Assembly (NCBI GenBank): GCA_021770445.1
Contig: JAETQY010000005.1
Span: 62,001 to 126,000 of the forward strand
Length of the DNA: 64,000 bases
Direction of reading: 5' to 3'
From: Bacillota bacterium
GTDB taxonomy: Bacteria; Bacillota; Clostridia; Oscillospirales; Oscillospiraceae
The position numbers and the translations under genes were made by a program. Below, piece after piece: positions 49,012-57,631 of the stretch. Within the stretch, counting starts at the first letter, position 1. Every line of letters begins with the position of its first letter. The notes under the pieces are model-generated. The model was not told where the DNA came from. It did no database searches and saw only the letters and a list, made by a program, of their open reading frames with translations.

Positions 49012-50310
49012 ATGGACCAGGGAAACGGCAGATTCCGTCTGAAATGGCCTTGGAACTGGGTGGTCTGCGGTGTGTTCGTGGTAGTAGCCGGGTATTTTAT
49101 CGGCTACCTGTGGAGTGCGCTGCTGGCCGCCCTGTTTTTATGGTGGCAGAGGAAGCGCCACCCGGAGGAGACGCCCCAGGGGGGCTACTGTCTGGATCGG
49201 ACCCGGAAGCGGCTGGCCCGGCTGCTGTGGTCGCTGCTGTACCTGCTGCTGGCCGCCGGCTGCGGCGTGGTGTTCTTCATGGGCTTCGGGGAGGAAAAAA
49301 CGGAGATCTCCGACTGGGCCGTCTGGATCGTCAGTGGCGGCGGCTTCGCCGTTTTTGCGGTCTGCTTTGTGATCGAAACCTACACCGACCTGCGGGACGC
49401 CCTCTTCCCCGCCAGGAGTAAGCTGGCCAGGTCCATCCGCTCCCAGCTGCCCTACCCCGACGAGGCCCCGCCCCTGGAGGAGCTGTTCGCCATGGTGGAC
49501 AGGGACATCGAGGCCAACGGCCAGTGGTTCGACCGCCTTGCCATCGGCAGGGAGTGGGTCTTTGGGGACGAGGTGACCTCCATCGCCCGCATCCGGGGGG
49601 TGTTCCCCCGGGACGAGATCAAGGTCCATTACACCAACGGCCGCCGGCAGTCCGCCCGAATTGTCGAGCTGTACATTGTGGACGACCGCCGGCAGATCCA
49701 GGCCACCGGCCTGCGCAAGCCGGCGGAGCTGGAGGCGGCGGTAAGCTGCCTGCGGCTGCGGGCCCCCGAGGCCTTCTTCGACAGCTACGCCCACATGTCC
49801 GACTTTACCGGCCAGTCCGAGGAGGAGTGGCAGGCGGTGGAGCGGTCTTTCCAGCGCCGCCGGGAGCAGCGGCTGGCCCAGAGGGAGGAACAGGAGCGGC
49901 TGCGGGACCGGTCGGGAGCGGTCTATGTCCCGCCCGTTCAGCAGCAGGTCCGGCAGCAGTCCCGGGCCAAGCTGGTCTACTCTGACCGCACCGGCGCCAC
50001 TCGGGACTACGAGTCCTTCAGCCGCCGAGATGTGGAGCTGGCCGGGGAGGGCCTGGCCGAGGGGAAATACACCGTAGTGGCCCTATTCGCCGGACCCCGG
50101 TATCTGTACTTAAAGGCGGGGGATAAGCTGGACGGCCGGGTGACTGTCAACGCCAGCCGCCCCGACCCGGATAAGCTGCGGGTGTTCGAGACCAAGTGTA
50201 TCGACCACCAGGCCCAGGAGTGGCTGCTGGAGATGTTCGAGGGCCTCTTTGATCCGGATTTCTCCCAGTGGAAGGATATTACCAAGCAGTTGGAGAAAAA
50301 GACAAAATAA
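49012..50310 (+). CDS. Membrane protein of unknown function (432 residues)
   Basis: Three to four membrane helices occupy roughly residues 13-125 (the second pair around WSLLYLLLAAGCGVVFFMG and WIVSGGGFAVFAVCFVI). A long cytoplasmic part follows, including an Arg/Glu/Gln-rich segment (about 265-305, RSFQRRREQRLAQREEQER) that looks coiled-coil. No enzyme motif is seen. The ATG at 49012 lies 10 nt after AGGAG. The Sel1 gene follows by 19 bp, suggesting a functional pair. Confidence 0.6.
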   Translation: MDQGNGRFRLKWPWNWVVCGVFVVVAGYFIGYLWSALLAALFLWWQRKRHPEETPQGGYCLDRTRKRLARLLWSLLYLLLAAGCGVVFFMGFGEEKTEISDWAVWIVSGGGFAVFAVCFVIETYTDLRDALFPARSKLARSIRSQLPYPDEAPPLEELFAMVDRDIEANGQWFDRLAIGREWVFGDEVTSIARIRGVFPRDEIKVHYTNGRRQSARIVELYIVDDRRQIQATGLRKPAELEAAVSCLRLRAPEAFFDSYAHMSDFTGQSEEEWQAVERSFQRRREQRLAQREEQERLRDRSGAVYVPPVQQQVRQQSRAKLVYSDRTGATRDYESFSRRDVELAGEGLAEGKYTVVALFAGPRYLYLKAGDKLDGRVTVNASRPDPDKLRVFETKCIDHQAQEWLLEMFEGLFDPDFSQWKDITKQLEKKTK

Positions 50311-50329
50311 CAAAAAGGAGCGGATGATT

Positions 50330-51580
50330 ATGGGCAAGTATTTCAGCGATGCGGTAGACAGCGCGTTAGAGGCCATTTATTACAGCTACGACCGGGAGCG
50401 GGCGGCGGCCGCCCTCCAGCCCCTGGCCGACGCGGCCAACGCCGGGGACGGCGACGCGGCCTATATCCTGTCCCGGTGTGTCTCCGGCCCCCAGTACAGC
50501 TGGGACTACCACCCCTTCCAGGCCAACGACGAGGCGGTAGAGAAGCTCATCCGCCAAAGCATCATCAACGGCAGCGCCATGGGCGTGCTGGGGGCCATGC
50601 GGTGCGGGATGCTCACCCCCGAGATGGAGGAGGCCATGAAGGCCCACTACCCCAGCCTGAAAGAGGTCTGGAACGCGGTGTATGAGAAGGCCCAGGCGGG
50701 CTGCCTGTTCGCCATGAACATGATCGGCAACACCTACTTCTGGCTGGACATCGTGCGCATCGAGGGCAAGGGCCCGGAGGACTTCCCCTCCAAGGCAGCC
50801 TTCGGCCAGTGGCTGCGGGAGAATGAGCTGAAGTGTCTGCCCTGGTTCGAGAAGGCCTTTGAGGGCGGCATGGGCTTTGCCGGCCGGAACATGTACAATC
50901 TGTACAACGACGGCGAGGAGGGGGTCATGGAGCCCGACAAGTCCAAGGCGGAGGCCATCGCCCGGCGGGGCGCCGAGCTGGGCTACCCCGACTGGCAGGA
51001 GCGGTACGCCGGCTTCCTCCTGGATCGGGAGGGCCGGACCCAGGAGGCCCTGGACCTGTACTTCGCCGCCGCCAAGCAGGGCCAGCTGTCCAGCTGGTTC
51101 TACATCGGCAAGACCTTCCAGGAGGGCAAGCTGGTGCCCAAGGACTGCCAGCAGGCCATGAAATGCTACGAGCTGGGCCTCCAGGACCCCAATGCCATCG
51201 GATGCGCCAACCGGGCGGGCGAGCTGCTGTTTTTGGGTAAGGACGGCGTCCCCCAGGACTACGCCCGGGCCGTCCAGCTCTTCGAGCAGGCCCGCGCCCA
51301 CAAGAACACCTGGGGCAACGACATGCTGGGGACCTGCTACCTCTTCGGCTACGGCTGCCAGAAGGACCCCGCCCGGGCCCTCCAGCTCTTCCAGGAGGTG
51401 GACTACAGCACCAACCTGCTGAATTACGGCCTGGGCACCATCTACACCGAGGGCCTGGGCGTGCCCGAGGACATCAAGAAGGGCGTGGAATACTTTCAAA
51501 AGTGCAAGAACTACGCCCCCGCCCAGGAAGCCCTCCTGAAATTTAAGAAGACCCTCTTCGGCAAGTGGGTCCGCCGGTAA
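50330..51580 (+). CDS. Sel1-like repeat protein
   Basis: A 416-residue soluble solenoid of Sel1-type (TPR-like) helical repeats. Clear units include AQAGCLFAMNMIGNTYF, AKQGQLSSWFYIGKTFQEGKLV, YARAVQLFEQARAHKNTWGNDMLGTCYLFGYG and NYGLGTIYTEGLGVPEDIKKGVEYF. There is no signal peptide, so it is cytosolic. Sel1 proteins act as adaptors. The start at 50330 has AAAGGAG 9 nt upstream. Partner is probably the preceding membrane protein. Confidence 0.83.
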   Translation: MGKYFSDAVDSALEAIYYSYDRERAAAALQPLADAANAGDGDAAYILSRCVSGPQYSWDYHPFQANDEAVEKLIRQSIINGSAMGVLGAMRCGMLTPEMEEAMKAHYPSLKEVWNAVYEKAQAGCLFAMNMIGNTYFWLDIVRIEGKGPEDFPSKAAFGQWLRENELKCLPWFEKAFEGGMGFAGRNMYNLYNDGEEGVMEPDKSKAEAIARRGAELGYPDWQERYAGFLLDREGRTQEALDLYFAAAKQGQLSSWFYIGKTFQEGKLVPKDCQQAMKCYELGLQDPNAIGCANRAGELLFLGKDGVPQDYARAVQLFEQARAHKNTWGNDMLGTCYLFGYGCQKDPARALQLFQEVDYSTNLLNYGLGTIYTEGLGVPEDIKKGVEYFQKCKNYAPAQEALLKFKKTLFGKWVRR

Positions 51581-51589
51581 AGACGTTCC

Positions 51590-51620
51590 GCCTTCCCCCT
51601 CAATGGGGGAAGGCTTTTTT
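51590..51620. terminator. Terminator, Sel1 gene / XRE gene
   Basis: GCCTTCCCCC-TCAAT-GGGGGAAGGC and TTTTTT. It resembles the outer hairpin of the repeat units but has a different loop and no second stem, so it is treated as a terminator only. Confidence 0.82.
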
Positions 51621-51837
51621 ATCGAAACAGCTCCGCAAGCTCACAGCCAAAAACTTTCGACAGCCTCCAGGCGTCGTCTACCATCATGCTCTCAGGAACT
51701 ACGCCCCGGTCCAGCTCCTCCAACATGGTCAGCGGGACCCCGCTGCGCCGGGCCAGCTCCGGCAAAATAAGACCATGTTCCATGCGCAGGGCAAGAATTT
51801 TTTCACAGAATTGTAATTTCATCTCTAAAACGCCCAT
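51619..51837 (-). CDS. XRE-family helix-turn-helix protein
   Basis: A 72-residue single-domain regulator. The helix-turn-helix is LILPELARRSGVPLTMLEELDRG. I chose the ATG at 51837 with GAGGTGG 5 nt upstream. It is divergent from a second 72-residue XRE protein, and both share a palindromic control region. No metabolic or toxin genes are adjacent in its direction. Confidence 0.75.
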   Translation of the reverse strand: MGVLEMKLQFCEKILALRMEHGLILPELARRSGVPLTMLEELDRGVVPESMMVDDAWRLSKVFGCELAELFR

Positions 51838-51858
51838 TTTAACCACCTCTCAATCAAT

Positions 51859-51902
51859 ATGCCAGAATTTATGCCAAAAGCCAATGGCATAATTTCTGGC
51901 AT
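51859..51902. promoter_or_regulatory. Shared operator of the divergent XRE genes
   Basis: Two 18-bp arms (51859-51876 and 51885-51902) are inverted repeats with one mismatch, separated by 8 bp. Each arm itself holds two ATGCCA-type half-sites. A TATAAT (51904-51909) touches it on the right, and TTGGCT-N17-CATATT on the minus strand lies inside it, so binding should block both promoters. Confidence 0.78.
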
Positions 51903-51927
51903 TTATAATGAAATCGAGGTGGATACT

Positions 51928-52146
51928 ATGATTTATTACAATATTCGCAATCTTAGAGAGGATAACGACTGGACGCAGCAATATGTAGCGGATTTTCTGG
52001 GTGTCAACCGCCGCACCTACTCCGCCTATGAGACAGGGACCAACTCTATGACCCCTGAAACATTGATCCGACTGGCGGAGCTGTACAATACCAGCGTGGA
52101 CTATCTGCTGGGCTTGACAAAAGAACGTTTACCCTATCCCAGGTAG
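51928..52146 (+). CDS. XRE-family helix-turn-helix protein
   Basis: A 72-residue Cro/CI-type protein with the motif DWTQQYVADFLGVNRRTYSAYETG and the common end TLIRLAELYNTSVDYLLGLT. The start at 51928 has GAGGTGG upstream. It faces the other XRE gene across the shared operator. Such pairs can be remnants of phage or mobile-element switches, but no such genes remain here. Confidence 0.85.
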   Translation: MIYYNIRNLREDNDWTQQYVADFLGVNRRTYSAYETGTNSMTPETLIRLAELYNTSVDYLLGLTKERLPYPR

Positions 52147-52154
52147 GCTGTAAG

Positions 52155-52198
52155 GTAAGAAAAAATCCGGTTCCGACAGGAACCGGATTTTTTCTTAC
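52155..52198. terminator. Bidirectional terminator, XRE / deacetylase
   Basis: A 20-bp stem (GTAAGAAAAAATCCGGTTCC with its complement) and a GACA loop; it overlaps the deacetylase stop codon. Confidence 0.85.
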
Positions 52199-53535
52199 AT
52201 CAACGGTGCGGCCAGCAGGAAGAACTCCCCGTGGGTGAGGGACTGGGGGACCACCTCTGGAGCTCTGCCCAGCCGGGCGGAGAGGAACTGCTTCACTTCC
52301 TCCCCGGTGACGGGGGCGTCAACGCCGGCCTTGCCGTTCCAGTCGGACAGGCACCCGGCCCGGACGGCCAGCAGCAGGGGGGCGGCATAGGGGTGGCCGG
52401 GCTTGAGGTCGGCCCAGGGCAGCTTCTCCTCCCCCCGAACCAGGGCGATGCGGGTGTCTACGGCCTCCCAGCCGAAGGCCATCATAGCCAGCTCCCCCCG
52501 GGTGAGGGGGCTGTCTGGCCGGAGGGAGTTGTCCCGGTAGGCGGGGCACCAGCCCGCCTCCAGCAGCTTCTTCGCCGCCGCCCCCCGGGGGTCGCTCTGG
52601 GGCACGTCCAGGAAGGGGGACAGCGCCATCAGTTGGGAGACAGTCACCACCTTGTACCCCTGGGCGGCCAGCAGCTCCAGCTGCCTGTCCAGCCCGTGGG
52701 CGATGGGGGACCGGCGGCCCATGTTGTAGCCGTCCTTCTGGAAGATGATCTGGCCACAGAAGTAGTCGGGGTTTTCCGCCAGCCTCTGGGCGATGGGCTT
52801 CCAGGTGGCCTCCACCTCCGCCTCGTAGGTGGACAGGGGGAGCCAGCCCGCCCCGTCGAAGCTGGCCGCCATGTACTGGTAGCCCAGCTTGGCGTAGGCG
52901 TCGTAGCTGGAAAAGCCTCCGGCGATGCCGTCCACATAGTGGGGGGGCCGGGAGAGGCGGATTTCGTAGTTGTGGCGGTCCCGCACCAGGGCGTGGAGCT
53001 TCTCCAGGTCGGCCACCACCTCATCCAGACCGGCCAGGGTGTGCCGCTTGCCGTAGACCAGGTTTTTCTTGCCGAAGAGGACGTGGGAGTAGGTGTGGCT
53101 GGTGATCTCGTGTCCCCCCTGGAGCAGCCGGTCCACCAGCTCCGGGCAGTGGAGGACGCCGCCGTCAGCGTCCTTGCCGAAGTCGGGGTAGTGGTCGTAG
53201 GCGATCCCGCCCCAGGAGGCCTCCCCCTCCTTCCCCGGCTGGTCTGGGTAGTTGCCCGAGGTGTCCCCCACCACGTCGAAGGTGCCCTCGGCGCCGTACT
53301 TCTCCAGGGTCTCCGCCAGCACCAGGGTGAGGGGCTTGCCGCCGAACTCGTCCGGATTGGCGGGCAGCCGGCAGGGGCCGTCGTCAAAGGTCATGGCGCA
53401 GATGCGCTCATTCAGCGCCACCTGCTCGATGCGCCGGACAGGGGAGAGATACACCGGGGTGCGCTCCCGAAGCTGATCCTGATAGCGGTGCTTCACCTTT
53501 TTGGCGACGCCGATTGCTTTTGTCATAAGGGACAT
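52195..53535 (-). CDS. Polysaccharide deacetylase-SLH fusion protein
   Basis: A 446-residue protein. The NodB domain (about 30-300) has MTFDDGP (catalytic Asp and metal Asp), HEITSHTYSH (metal His) and RPPHYVDG. It is followed by an SLH-like region (about 306-430: FLDVPQSDPRGAAAKKLLEAG, YRDNSLRPDSPLTRGE). SLH domains normally bind cell-wall polymer, yet there is no signal peptide; the N terminus is only basic. It ends a three-gene operon with a PHP and an ATP-grasp gene. Confidence 0.82.
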   Translation of the reverse strand: MSLMTKAIGVAKKVKHRYQDQLRERTPVYLSPVRRIEQVALNERICAMTFDDGPCRLPANPDEFGGKPLTLVLAETLEKYGAEGTFDVVGDTSGNYPDQPGKEGEASWGGIAYDHYPDFGKDADGGVLHCPELVDRLLQGGHEITSHTYSHVLFGKKNLVYGKRHTLAGLDEVVADLEKLHALVRDRHNYEIRLSRPPHYVDGIAGGFSSYDAYAKLGYQYMAASFDGAGWLPLSTYEAEVEATWKPIAQRLAENPDYFCGQIIFQKDGYNMGRRSPIAHGLDRQLELLAAQGYKVVTVSQLMALSPFLDVPQSDPRGAAAKKLLEAGWCPAYRDNSLRPDSPLTRGELAMMAFGWEAVDTRIALVRGEEKLPWADLKPGHPYAAPLLLAVRAGCLSDWNGKAGVDAPVTGEEVKQFLSARLGRAPEVVPQSLTHGEFFLLAAPLM

Positions 53536-53549
53536 GTCAGTTCCTCCTA

Positions 53550-54278
53550 CTATCGTAAAATATCCTTCCCGGCGCAGTAGGCCACATAGGCCGCGCCCAC
53601 GGCCAGGTTTTTCAGCCCGCCCTTCCGCCTGCGCTGGGCGAACTGGGACAGCCCCTTACGCAGATGGGAGGTGTTCCTCACCAGCACGGGGACGCAGTCC
53701 CCCGCCAGGATGGCGGCCTTCAACTCGGGCAGGGTGAGCCCGCCGGCCTCGATTTGGGTATAGGCGTTCCCCACCTCATGGCGGGAGTGGGCGTCGCTCC
53801 CCCCCACAGCGGGCAGACCCCAGGTCCGGGCCAGGGCAGCGGCCTTTTCGTTGGCCTCCCTCACCTTGAGGGCGGCCCGAGCGTTGGCCCCCTCCACGCA
53901 GTCGGGGCGGAACGCAAAGCCCTCGGGCGCGGCCCCCGGAGACTGGTAGGGGTGGGCCAGGACGGCCACCCCGCCCCGGCGGTGAATTTCCTCTATCGCC
54001 GCGCCGCCCTGGGGCAGTCCGTCCTTCCGCAGGCCCTCCAGGTCCAGGGGCTCCTCCAGAAACAGGCCGGTGATGTGGCCCTGGCGGGTGGACACTTCAC
54101 AGCCGGGGATGAGGAGCACCCCGTTCAACCGCTGGGGGACGGGGGTACAGAGGTTGTGGTCGGTGACGGCGATGGCGTCCAGCCCCGCCGCCCTGGCCGC
54201 TGTAGATAGCTCCTCCAGGGAGGACAGGCCGTCCAACGAGGCGGCGGTGTGGACGTGGAGGTCTATTTTGTAGGTCAT
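53550..54278 (-). CDS. PHP domain phosphoesterase
   Basis: A 242-residue PHP-family metal phosphoesterase. The four motifs are visible: DLHVHTAAS (start), VTDHN, the GCEVSTRQGHITGLF glutamate/His region, and VLAHP followed by GSDAHS. The ATG at 54278 overlaps the ATP-grasp stop (ATGA). Substrate unknown; PHP proteins of this size act on phosphorylated sugars or nucleotides. A basic C-terminal segment (QFAQRRRKGGLK) may bind membrane or nucleic acid. Confidence 0.85.
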   Translation of the reverse strand: MTYKIDLHVHTAASLDGLSSLEELSTAARAAGLDAIAVTDHNLCTPVPQRLNGVLLIPGCEVSTRQGHITGLFLEEPLDLEGLRKDGLPQGGAAIEEIHRRGGVAVLAHPYQSPGAAPEGFAFRPDCVEGANARAALKVREANEKAAALARTWGLPAVGGSDAHSRHEVGNAYTQIEAGGLTLPELKAAILAGDCVPVLVRNTSHLRKGLSQFAQRRRKGGLKNLAVGAAYVAYCAGKDILR

Positions 54279-55453
54279 GGCTTCTCCTTTTTCAGCAGGG
54301 AGCGGTAGTACATCAGCCCCGGCTTGGGGTCGCTCCACTCCCACAGGCCGTCCTTGACCGCCGGGTTGAGGAAGTCACCCAGCGCCCCCAGGGCCTTGCC
54401 GGGCTGTCCCCGTTTCAAATAACCCAGGCCGGCCATCAGGTCGGAGGCCCCGAACTGCATTTTACAGGGCCGGAAGGGGGACACCGGCGGCAGGGGCTCG
54501 GGCTCCTTCCCGGGATTGCCCCGGTTCCGGGACAGGGTATACCACAGCAGAGGGATACCGCTCTTTGAGGTCCGGGTCAGGGGGAAGGTGCCCCATACCC
54601 GGGGGTTGACCTCCAGCAGGCGGGGCTGTCCGTCCGCCCCCTCCTTGAACTCGAACATAGCCAGGCCGGTATAGCCCGCCTCCTGTACCAGCCGGGCGGC
54701 GTACTCCTCCAGATCGGGTCGATCGGTTCGGACACAGCAGGAGGAGGGCCCCCCGGACACCGGGTACTCCCGCACCCGGCGGTGACACAGGGCGGCCCGG
54801 ACCGTCCCCTCCTCCGCCAGGACGGAGCAGCCCAGCCCACCGCCGGGCAGGTACTCCTGGACCATGGGGGCCTGGCCGGTCAGCTCCGAAAAGCGGTGGA
54901 AAGCCGCCGCCCCCTGCTCCGGGGTCCGGGCAATCACATACCGCTGGGCGGCGGACAGGCCGAATTTCTCCCCGCACAGGGGTTTCACCACACAGGGCAG
55001 CGAAATTCTCCCGAAAAAGGCGGGAATATCCTCCCCCGCCCCGGGGACAAACCGCTTGGGCACAGGGACGCCCAGCTTCTCCCCCATCTCCGCCACGGCC
55101 TCCTTGCTGTTGAAGGCGTCCAGCTGTTCCGGAGTGGGGATACACAGCCCGCACACCGCCTCGAAACGCTCCCGCTCCTCCGACAGGACGGCCAGGGTGG
55201 ACGCTCCCACAGGCAGCAGGGCGGGATGCTCCCCCTCCCGCGACCCCAGTTGGGCGCACAGGTCATAGAGGGCGTCCGCCCAGCCCTCCCGGGGCAGAAA
55301 GACGGTCTCGGCCGTATATTTAGACGAGAAACCCAGGGGGGCGGTTACCCCCTCTCGCTCACAGCACACTGTCCGGACTCCGGCCTGAGCCAGGTCCCGG
55401 ATCAGGGCCAGGGACATGCGGTAGTGTACGTCGGTAATAACGGCAGTCACCAT
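54275..55453 (-). CDS. ATP-grasp ligase-like protein
   Basis: A 392-residue ATP-grasp enzyme like carbamoyl-phosphate-synthetase-type ligases. It has a preATP-grasp N-terminal domain (about 1-105), the nucleotide-binding LPCVVKPLCGEKFGLSAAQ, and the metal-binding FEFKEGADGQPRLLEVNPRVWGTF near 265-290. Such orphan ligases join an acid to an amine. First gene of the ATP-grasp, PHP, deacetylase operon; surface-polymer modification is a plausible common theme. Confidence 0.85.
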   Translation of the reverse strand: MVTAVITDVHYRMSLALIRDLAQAGVRTVCCEREGVTAPLGFSSKYTAETVFLPREGWADALYDLCAQLGSREGEHPALLPVGASTLAVLSEERERFEAVCGLCIPTPEQLDAFNSKEAVAEMGEKLGVPVPKRFVPGAGEDIPAFFGRISLPCVVKPLCGEKFGLSAAQRYVIARTPEQGAAAFHRFSELTGQAPMVQEYLPGGGLGCSVLAEEGTVRAALCHRRVREYPVSGGPSSCCVRTDRPDLEEYAARLVQEAGYTGLAMFEFKEGADGQPRLLEVNPRVWGTFPLTRTSKSGIPLLWYTLSRNRGNPGKEPEPLPPVSPFRPCKMQFGASDLMAGLGYLKRGQPGKALGALGDFLNPAVKDGLWEWSDPKPGLMYYRSLLKKEKP

Positions 55454-55515
55454 TCTCCCCCCTTTGCGCTACAATATAGCATGTTTTCCCACAAATTGCA
55501 ACGGGAAGAAAAGGC

Positions 55516-55544
55516 TTGACATACCTAGATATTCCAGGTATACT
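55516..55544 (+). promoter_or_regulatory. Promoter of the PadR operon
   Basis: TTGACA and TATACT with a 17-nt spacer, overlapped by the operator pair at 55521-55565. Confidence 0.75.
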
Positions 55545-55565
55545 ATACCTAGAACAGCAAGGTAT
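55521..55565 (+). promoter_or_regulatory. Tandem PadR operators ATACCT-N9-AGGTAT
   Basis: Two copies of the same dyad, at 55521-55541 and 55545-55565, lie exactly over the -10 and start site. The match of both arms and spacing in two copies is strong evidence of a repressor site, most likely for the PadR protein encoded next. Confidence 0.8.
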
Positions 55566-55675
55566 CAAATAAAGTGATTCCCGCTCCCTGTGGGGGCGGG
55601 AACAGGGAAAGTTTCGCCCGCCTTTTCAAAGGCGGCGGGGTCCGGGGCAGAGCCCCGGGACAGAAAGGATGGTCA

Positions 55676-56023
55676 ATGATGAAATTTGACAAGGGTCTGA
55701 TGGCAGGGAGCGGGACCATGTTGGTCCTGTCTCTGCTGGAGAAGGGCGACATGTACGGCTACCAGATGATCGAGGAGCTCTCCCGCCGGTCCAGCGACCT
55801 GTTCCAGATGAAGGAGGGGACGCTCTACCCCATTCTCCATGCCCTGGAGAAGGACAAGTGCCTGTCCTCCTACCAGCAGGAGGCCCCCACGGGGCGGGTG
55901 CGGAAATACTACAGAATCACCCGGCGGGGGAAGCAGCTGTTGGATGACAAGCGGGCGGAGTGGGCGGCCTTCCACCAGGGGGTGGAGCAGGTGCTGTCGG
56001 GCGGGGCGAACGCCCTGGCGTGA
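55676..56023 (+). CDS. PadR family transcriptional regulator
   Basis: A 115-residue winged-helix repressor. Family marks: LVLSLLEKGDMYGYQMIEELSRRS, then MKEGTLYPILHALEKDKCLSSYQQE and GRVRKYYRITRRGKQLLDDKRAEW. The ATGATG at 55676 has AAAGGA upstream. It is the first gene of the operon and the tandem operators imply autorepression. In Firmicutes PadR with HAAS-type membrane proteins typically senses envelope stress or antimicrobial agents. Confidence 0.92.
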   Translation: MMKFDKGLMAGSGTMLVLSLLEKGDMYGYQMIEELSRRSSDLFQMKEGTLYPILHALEKDKCLSSYQQEAPTGRVRKYYRITRRGKQLLDDKRAEWAAFHQGVEQVLSGGANALA

Positions 56024-56033
56024 GGAGCTTGCC

Positions 56034-56816
56034 ATGAAACACATTATGGGGATGTACTCCTGGCTGAGCATCGCCACCTCCGGTATCCGGTTCGGGCCGG
56101 ACCGGGAGGCGGTGCGGTGTGAGCTGATGGAGCACATGGAGGACAAGGCAGCCGACCTCATGCGTATCTTTCCAGACATCCCGGAGGAGGAGGCCCAGGA
56201 GCGGGCCCTGGCGGGCATGGGGGACGCCTGGGAGCTGAAAAAGGAGCTGGCCAAGGTGCATAAGCCCTGGCTGGGCTGGCTGTGGCGGTGTACCCAGGTG
56301 CTGGTGTGGGGCCTGCTGGCCCTGTGCCTCATCACCGTCCTGGGCAGCGCCGGGGGCCTCCTGGAAAACCAAAAATACCGCTGGGAGGACGCCCAGCAGT
56401 CCCGGGCGGTGGGCCAGGCCCTGTACGAGGACGGTACCCCCGACTGGGAGGGGGAGCGGCTGGCCGTCCTCCAGGTGGACGGGGAGGCCCGGCTGGGCGG
56501 AGCGACCATCTCCGTGTCCAAGGGGGCCCGGTGGCGGGAGCCCGAGGGGAACCGTCTTTTTCTCCGGCTGCGGATCACCTGGGACCGGCCCTGGGAGGTC
56601 AACGATATAGCCATTAACTATCTGTGGGCGGAGGACGACCTGGGCAATACCTATGAGATCAATGCCTCCCGGGCCATGGCGGAGGGCTGGAACTGGTGCC
56701 AGCGGGACCTGAGCCTGAAGGACGTCCCCCTTGAGGCGAAGGAACTGCGCATCCACCACGTCCTGCGGGATGAGCTGGACCTGGCGGTAGACCTGACGAG
56801 GGAGGTGGTCCCATGA
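56034..56816 (+). CDS. HAAS/permease-prefix domain membrane protein, copy 1
   Basis: A 260-residue protein. The first 80 residues (SGIRFGPDREAVRCELMEHMEDKAADLM... ERALAGMGDAWELKKELAKVH) form the helical HAAS/permease-prefix domain common next to PadR. One membrane helix (WLWRCTQVLVWGLLALCLITVLG) and an exported beta-rich domain with LFLRLRITWDRP follow. It starts 11 bp after padR and overlaps the next gene by 4 nt. Paralogue of 57632-58417. Confidence 0.75.
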   Translation: MKHIMGMYSWLSIATSGIRFGPDREAVRCELMEHMEDKAADLMRIFPDIPEEEAQERALAGMGDAWELKKELAKVHKPWLGWLWRCTQVLVWGLLALCLITVLGSAGGLLENQKYRWEDAQQSRAVGQALYEDGTPDWEGERLAVLQVDGEARLGGATISVSKGARWREPEGNRLFLRLRITWDRPWEVNDIAINYLWAEDDLGNTYEINASRAMAEGWNWCQRDLSLKDVPLEAKELRIHHVLRDELDLAVDLTREVVP

Positions 56817-57583
56817 GAACACCGGATTTTGTGAAAAAAGGATGGGGCCGGGTGAAAAGCTGGTGGGACCGCCTGCCCAAGCTGCCCCGGCGGTGGCGGA
56901 TCGTCCGCAACCTGGCCGCGGCGGCGGTGCTGGCGGTGCTGGTTCTGACGCTGCTGGAGTGGCCCGCCCTCAGCTCCTATGCCTCCTTCCGGCGGCTGGA
57001 GGGGGCCTATCTCCTCACCCCCTCCCGGCTGGTTTTCCAGGTGGGGGACGGCTGGTCTGCCGGCTATCTCTCCGAGGGGGACAGCTGGATCACAGTGGGC
57101 AGCGTGTCCAAATTTAAGAGTTCTGGCAAGCCCCTGAATCTGGACCGGAACTACGCCTTGCTCCACTATATCCTGCCCAAGGAGGGGATCGTGGCGGTGC
57201 TCCTCCCGGCGAAGAACGAGGACGGCGGCGCGGTTGCCGCCGTGTGGGGCGCTCCGGAGGAGGCCGTCTCCGGGACCATGGAGCTGGACCTGAAGGGGAT
57301 CAAGAACCCCTTTCCGGGCACCTTTACCATACAGAGGCGGGAAACCTTCTCCGCCCAGGCCCAGCGGCGGGAGGACGGCTGGTTCATCTTCCAGTTCGTC
57401 CCCCACGACGACCATGGGGAGCACACCAGCTGCGCCATGGAGATGCTGCTGTGGAGCGGGCCGGCGTTCCGCTGGGCCGAGATGGAGCAGCCCTACCGGC
57501 TCACCCTGACCGACGGGCAGGGGAACACCGTGGCTGAGCAGTCGGCCACCCTGCCCCCGGCCCAGCGGCTGCCGCAGTGGTAG
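56813..57583 (+). CDS. Single-pass exported-domain protein, copy 1
   Basis: A 256-residue protein with a basic cytoplasmic start (KKGWGRVKSWWDRLPKLPRRW), one membrane helix (about 34-50) and a large outside domain. The segment YASFRRLEGAYLLTPSRLVFQVGDGW matches FRRMERTHLLPASELQGVFRRENEW in the gene at 58414. Function unknown. Translationally coupled to the HAAS protein (ATGA overlap), so the two probably form a complex. Confidence 0.65.
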   Translation: MRTPDFVKKGWGRVKSWWDRLPKLPRRWRIVRNLAAAAVLAVLVLTLLEWPALSSYASFRRLEGAYLLTPSRLVFQVGDGWSAGYLSEGDSWITVGSVSKFKSSGKPLNLDRNYALLHYILPKEGIVAVLLPAKNEDGGAVAAVWGAPEEAVSGTMELDLKGIKNPFPGTFTIQRRETFSAQAQRREDGWFIFQFVPHDDHGEHTSCAMEMLLWSGPAFRWAEMEQPYRLTLTDGQGNTVAEQSATLPPAQRLPQW

Positions 57584-57631
57584 TGGTAGTAGGGGCCGCC
57601 CCCCTGGGCGGCCCGCAGAGAGGAGAACGAC

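Noticed and set aside
51590-51620. A further copy of the two-hairpin repeat
   Set aside because: Only the CCTTCCCC/GGGGAAGG part is similar. The loop differs, and the second stem and GATGAGG end are missing; it is a normal terminator.
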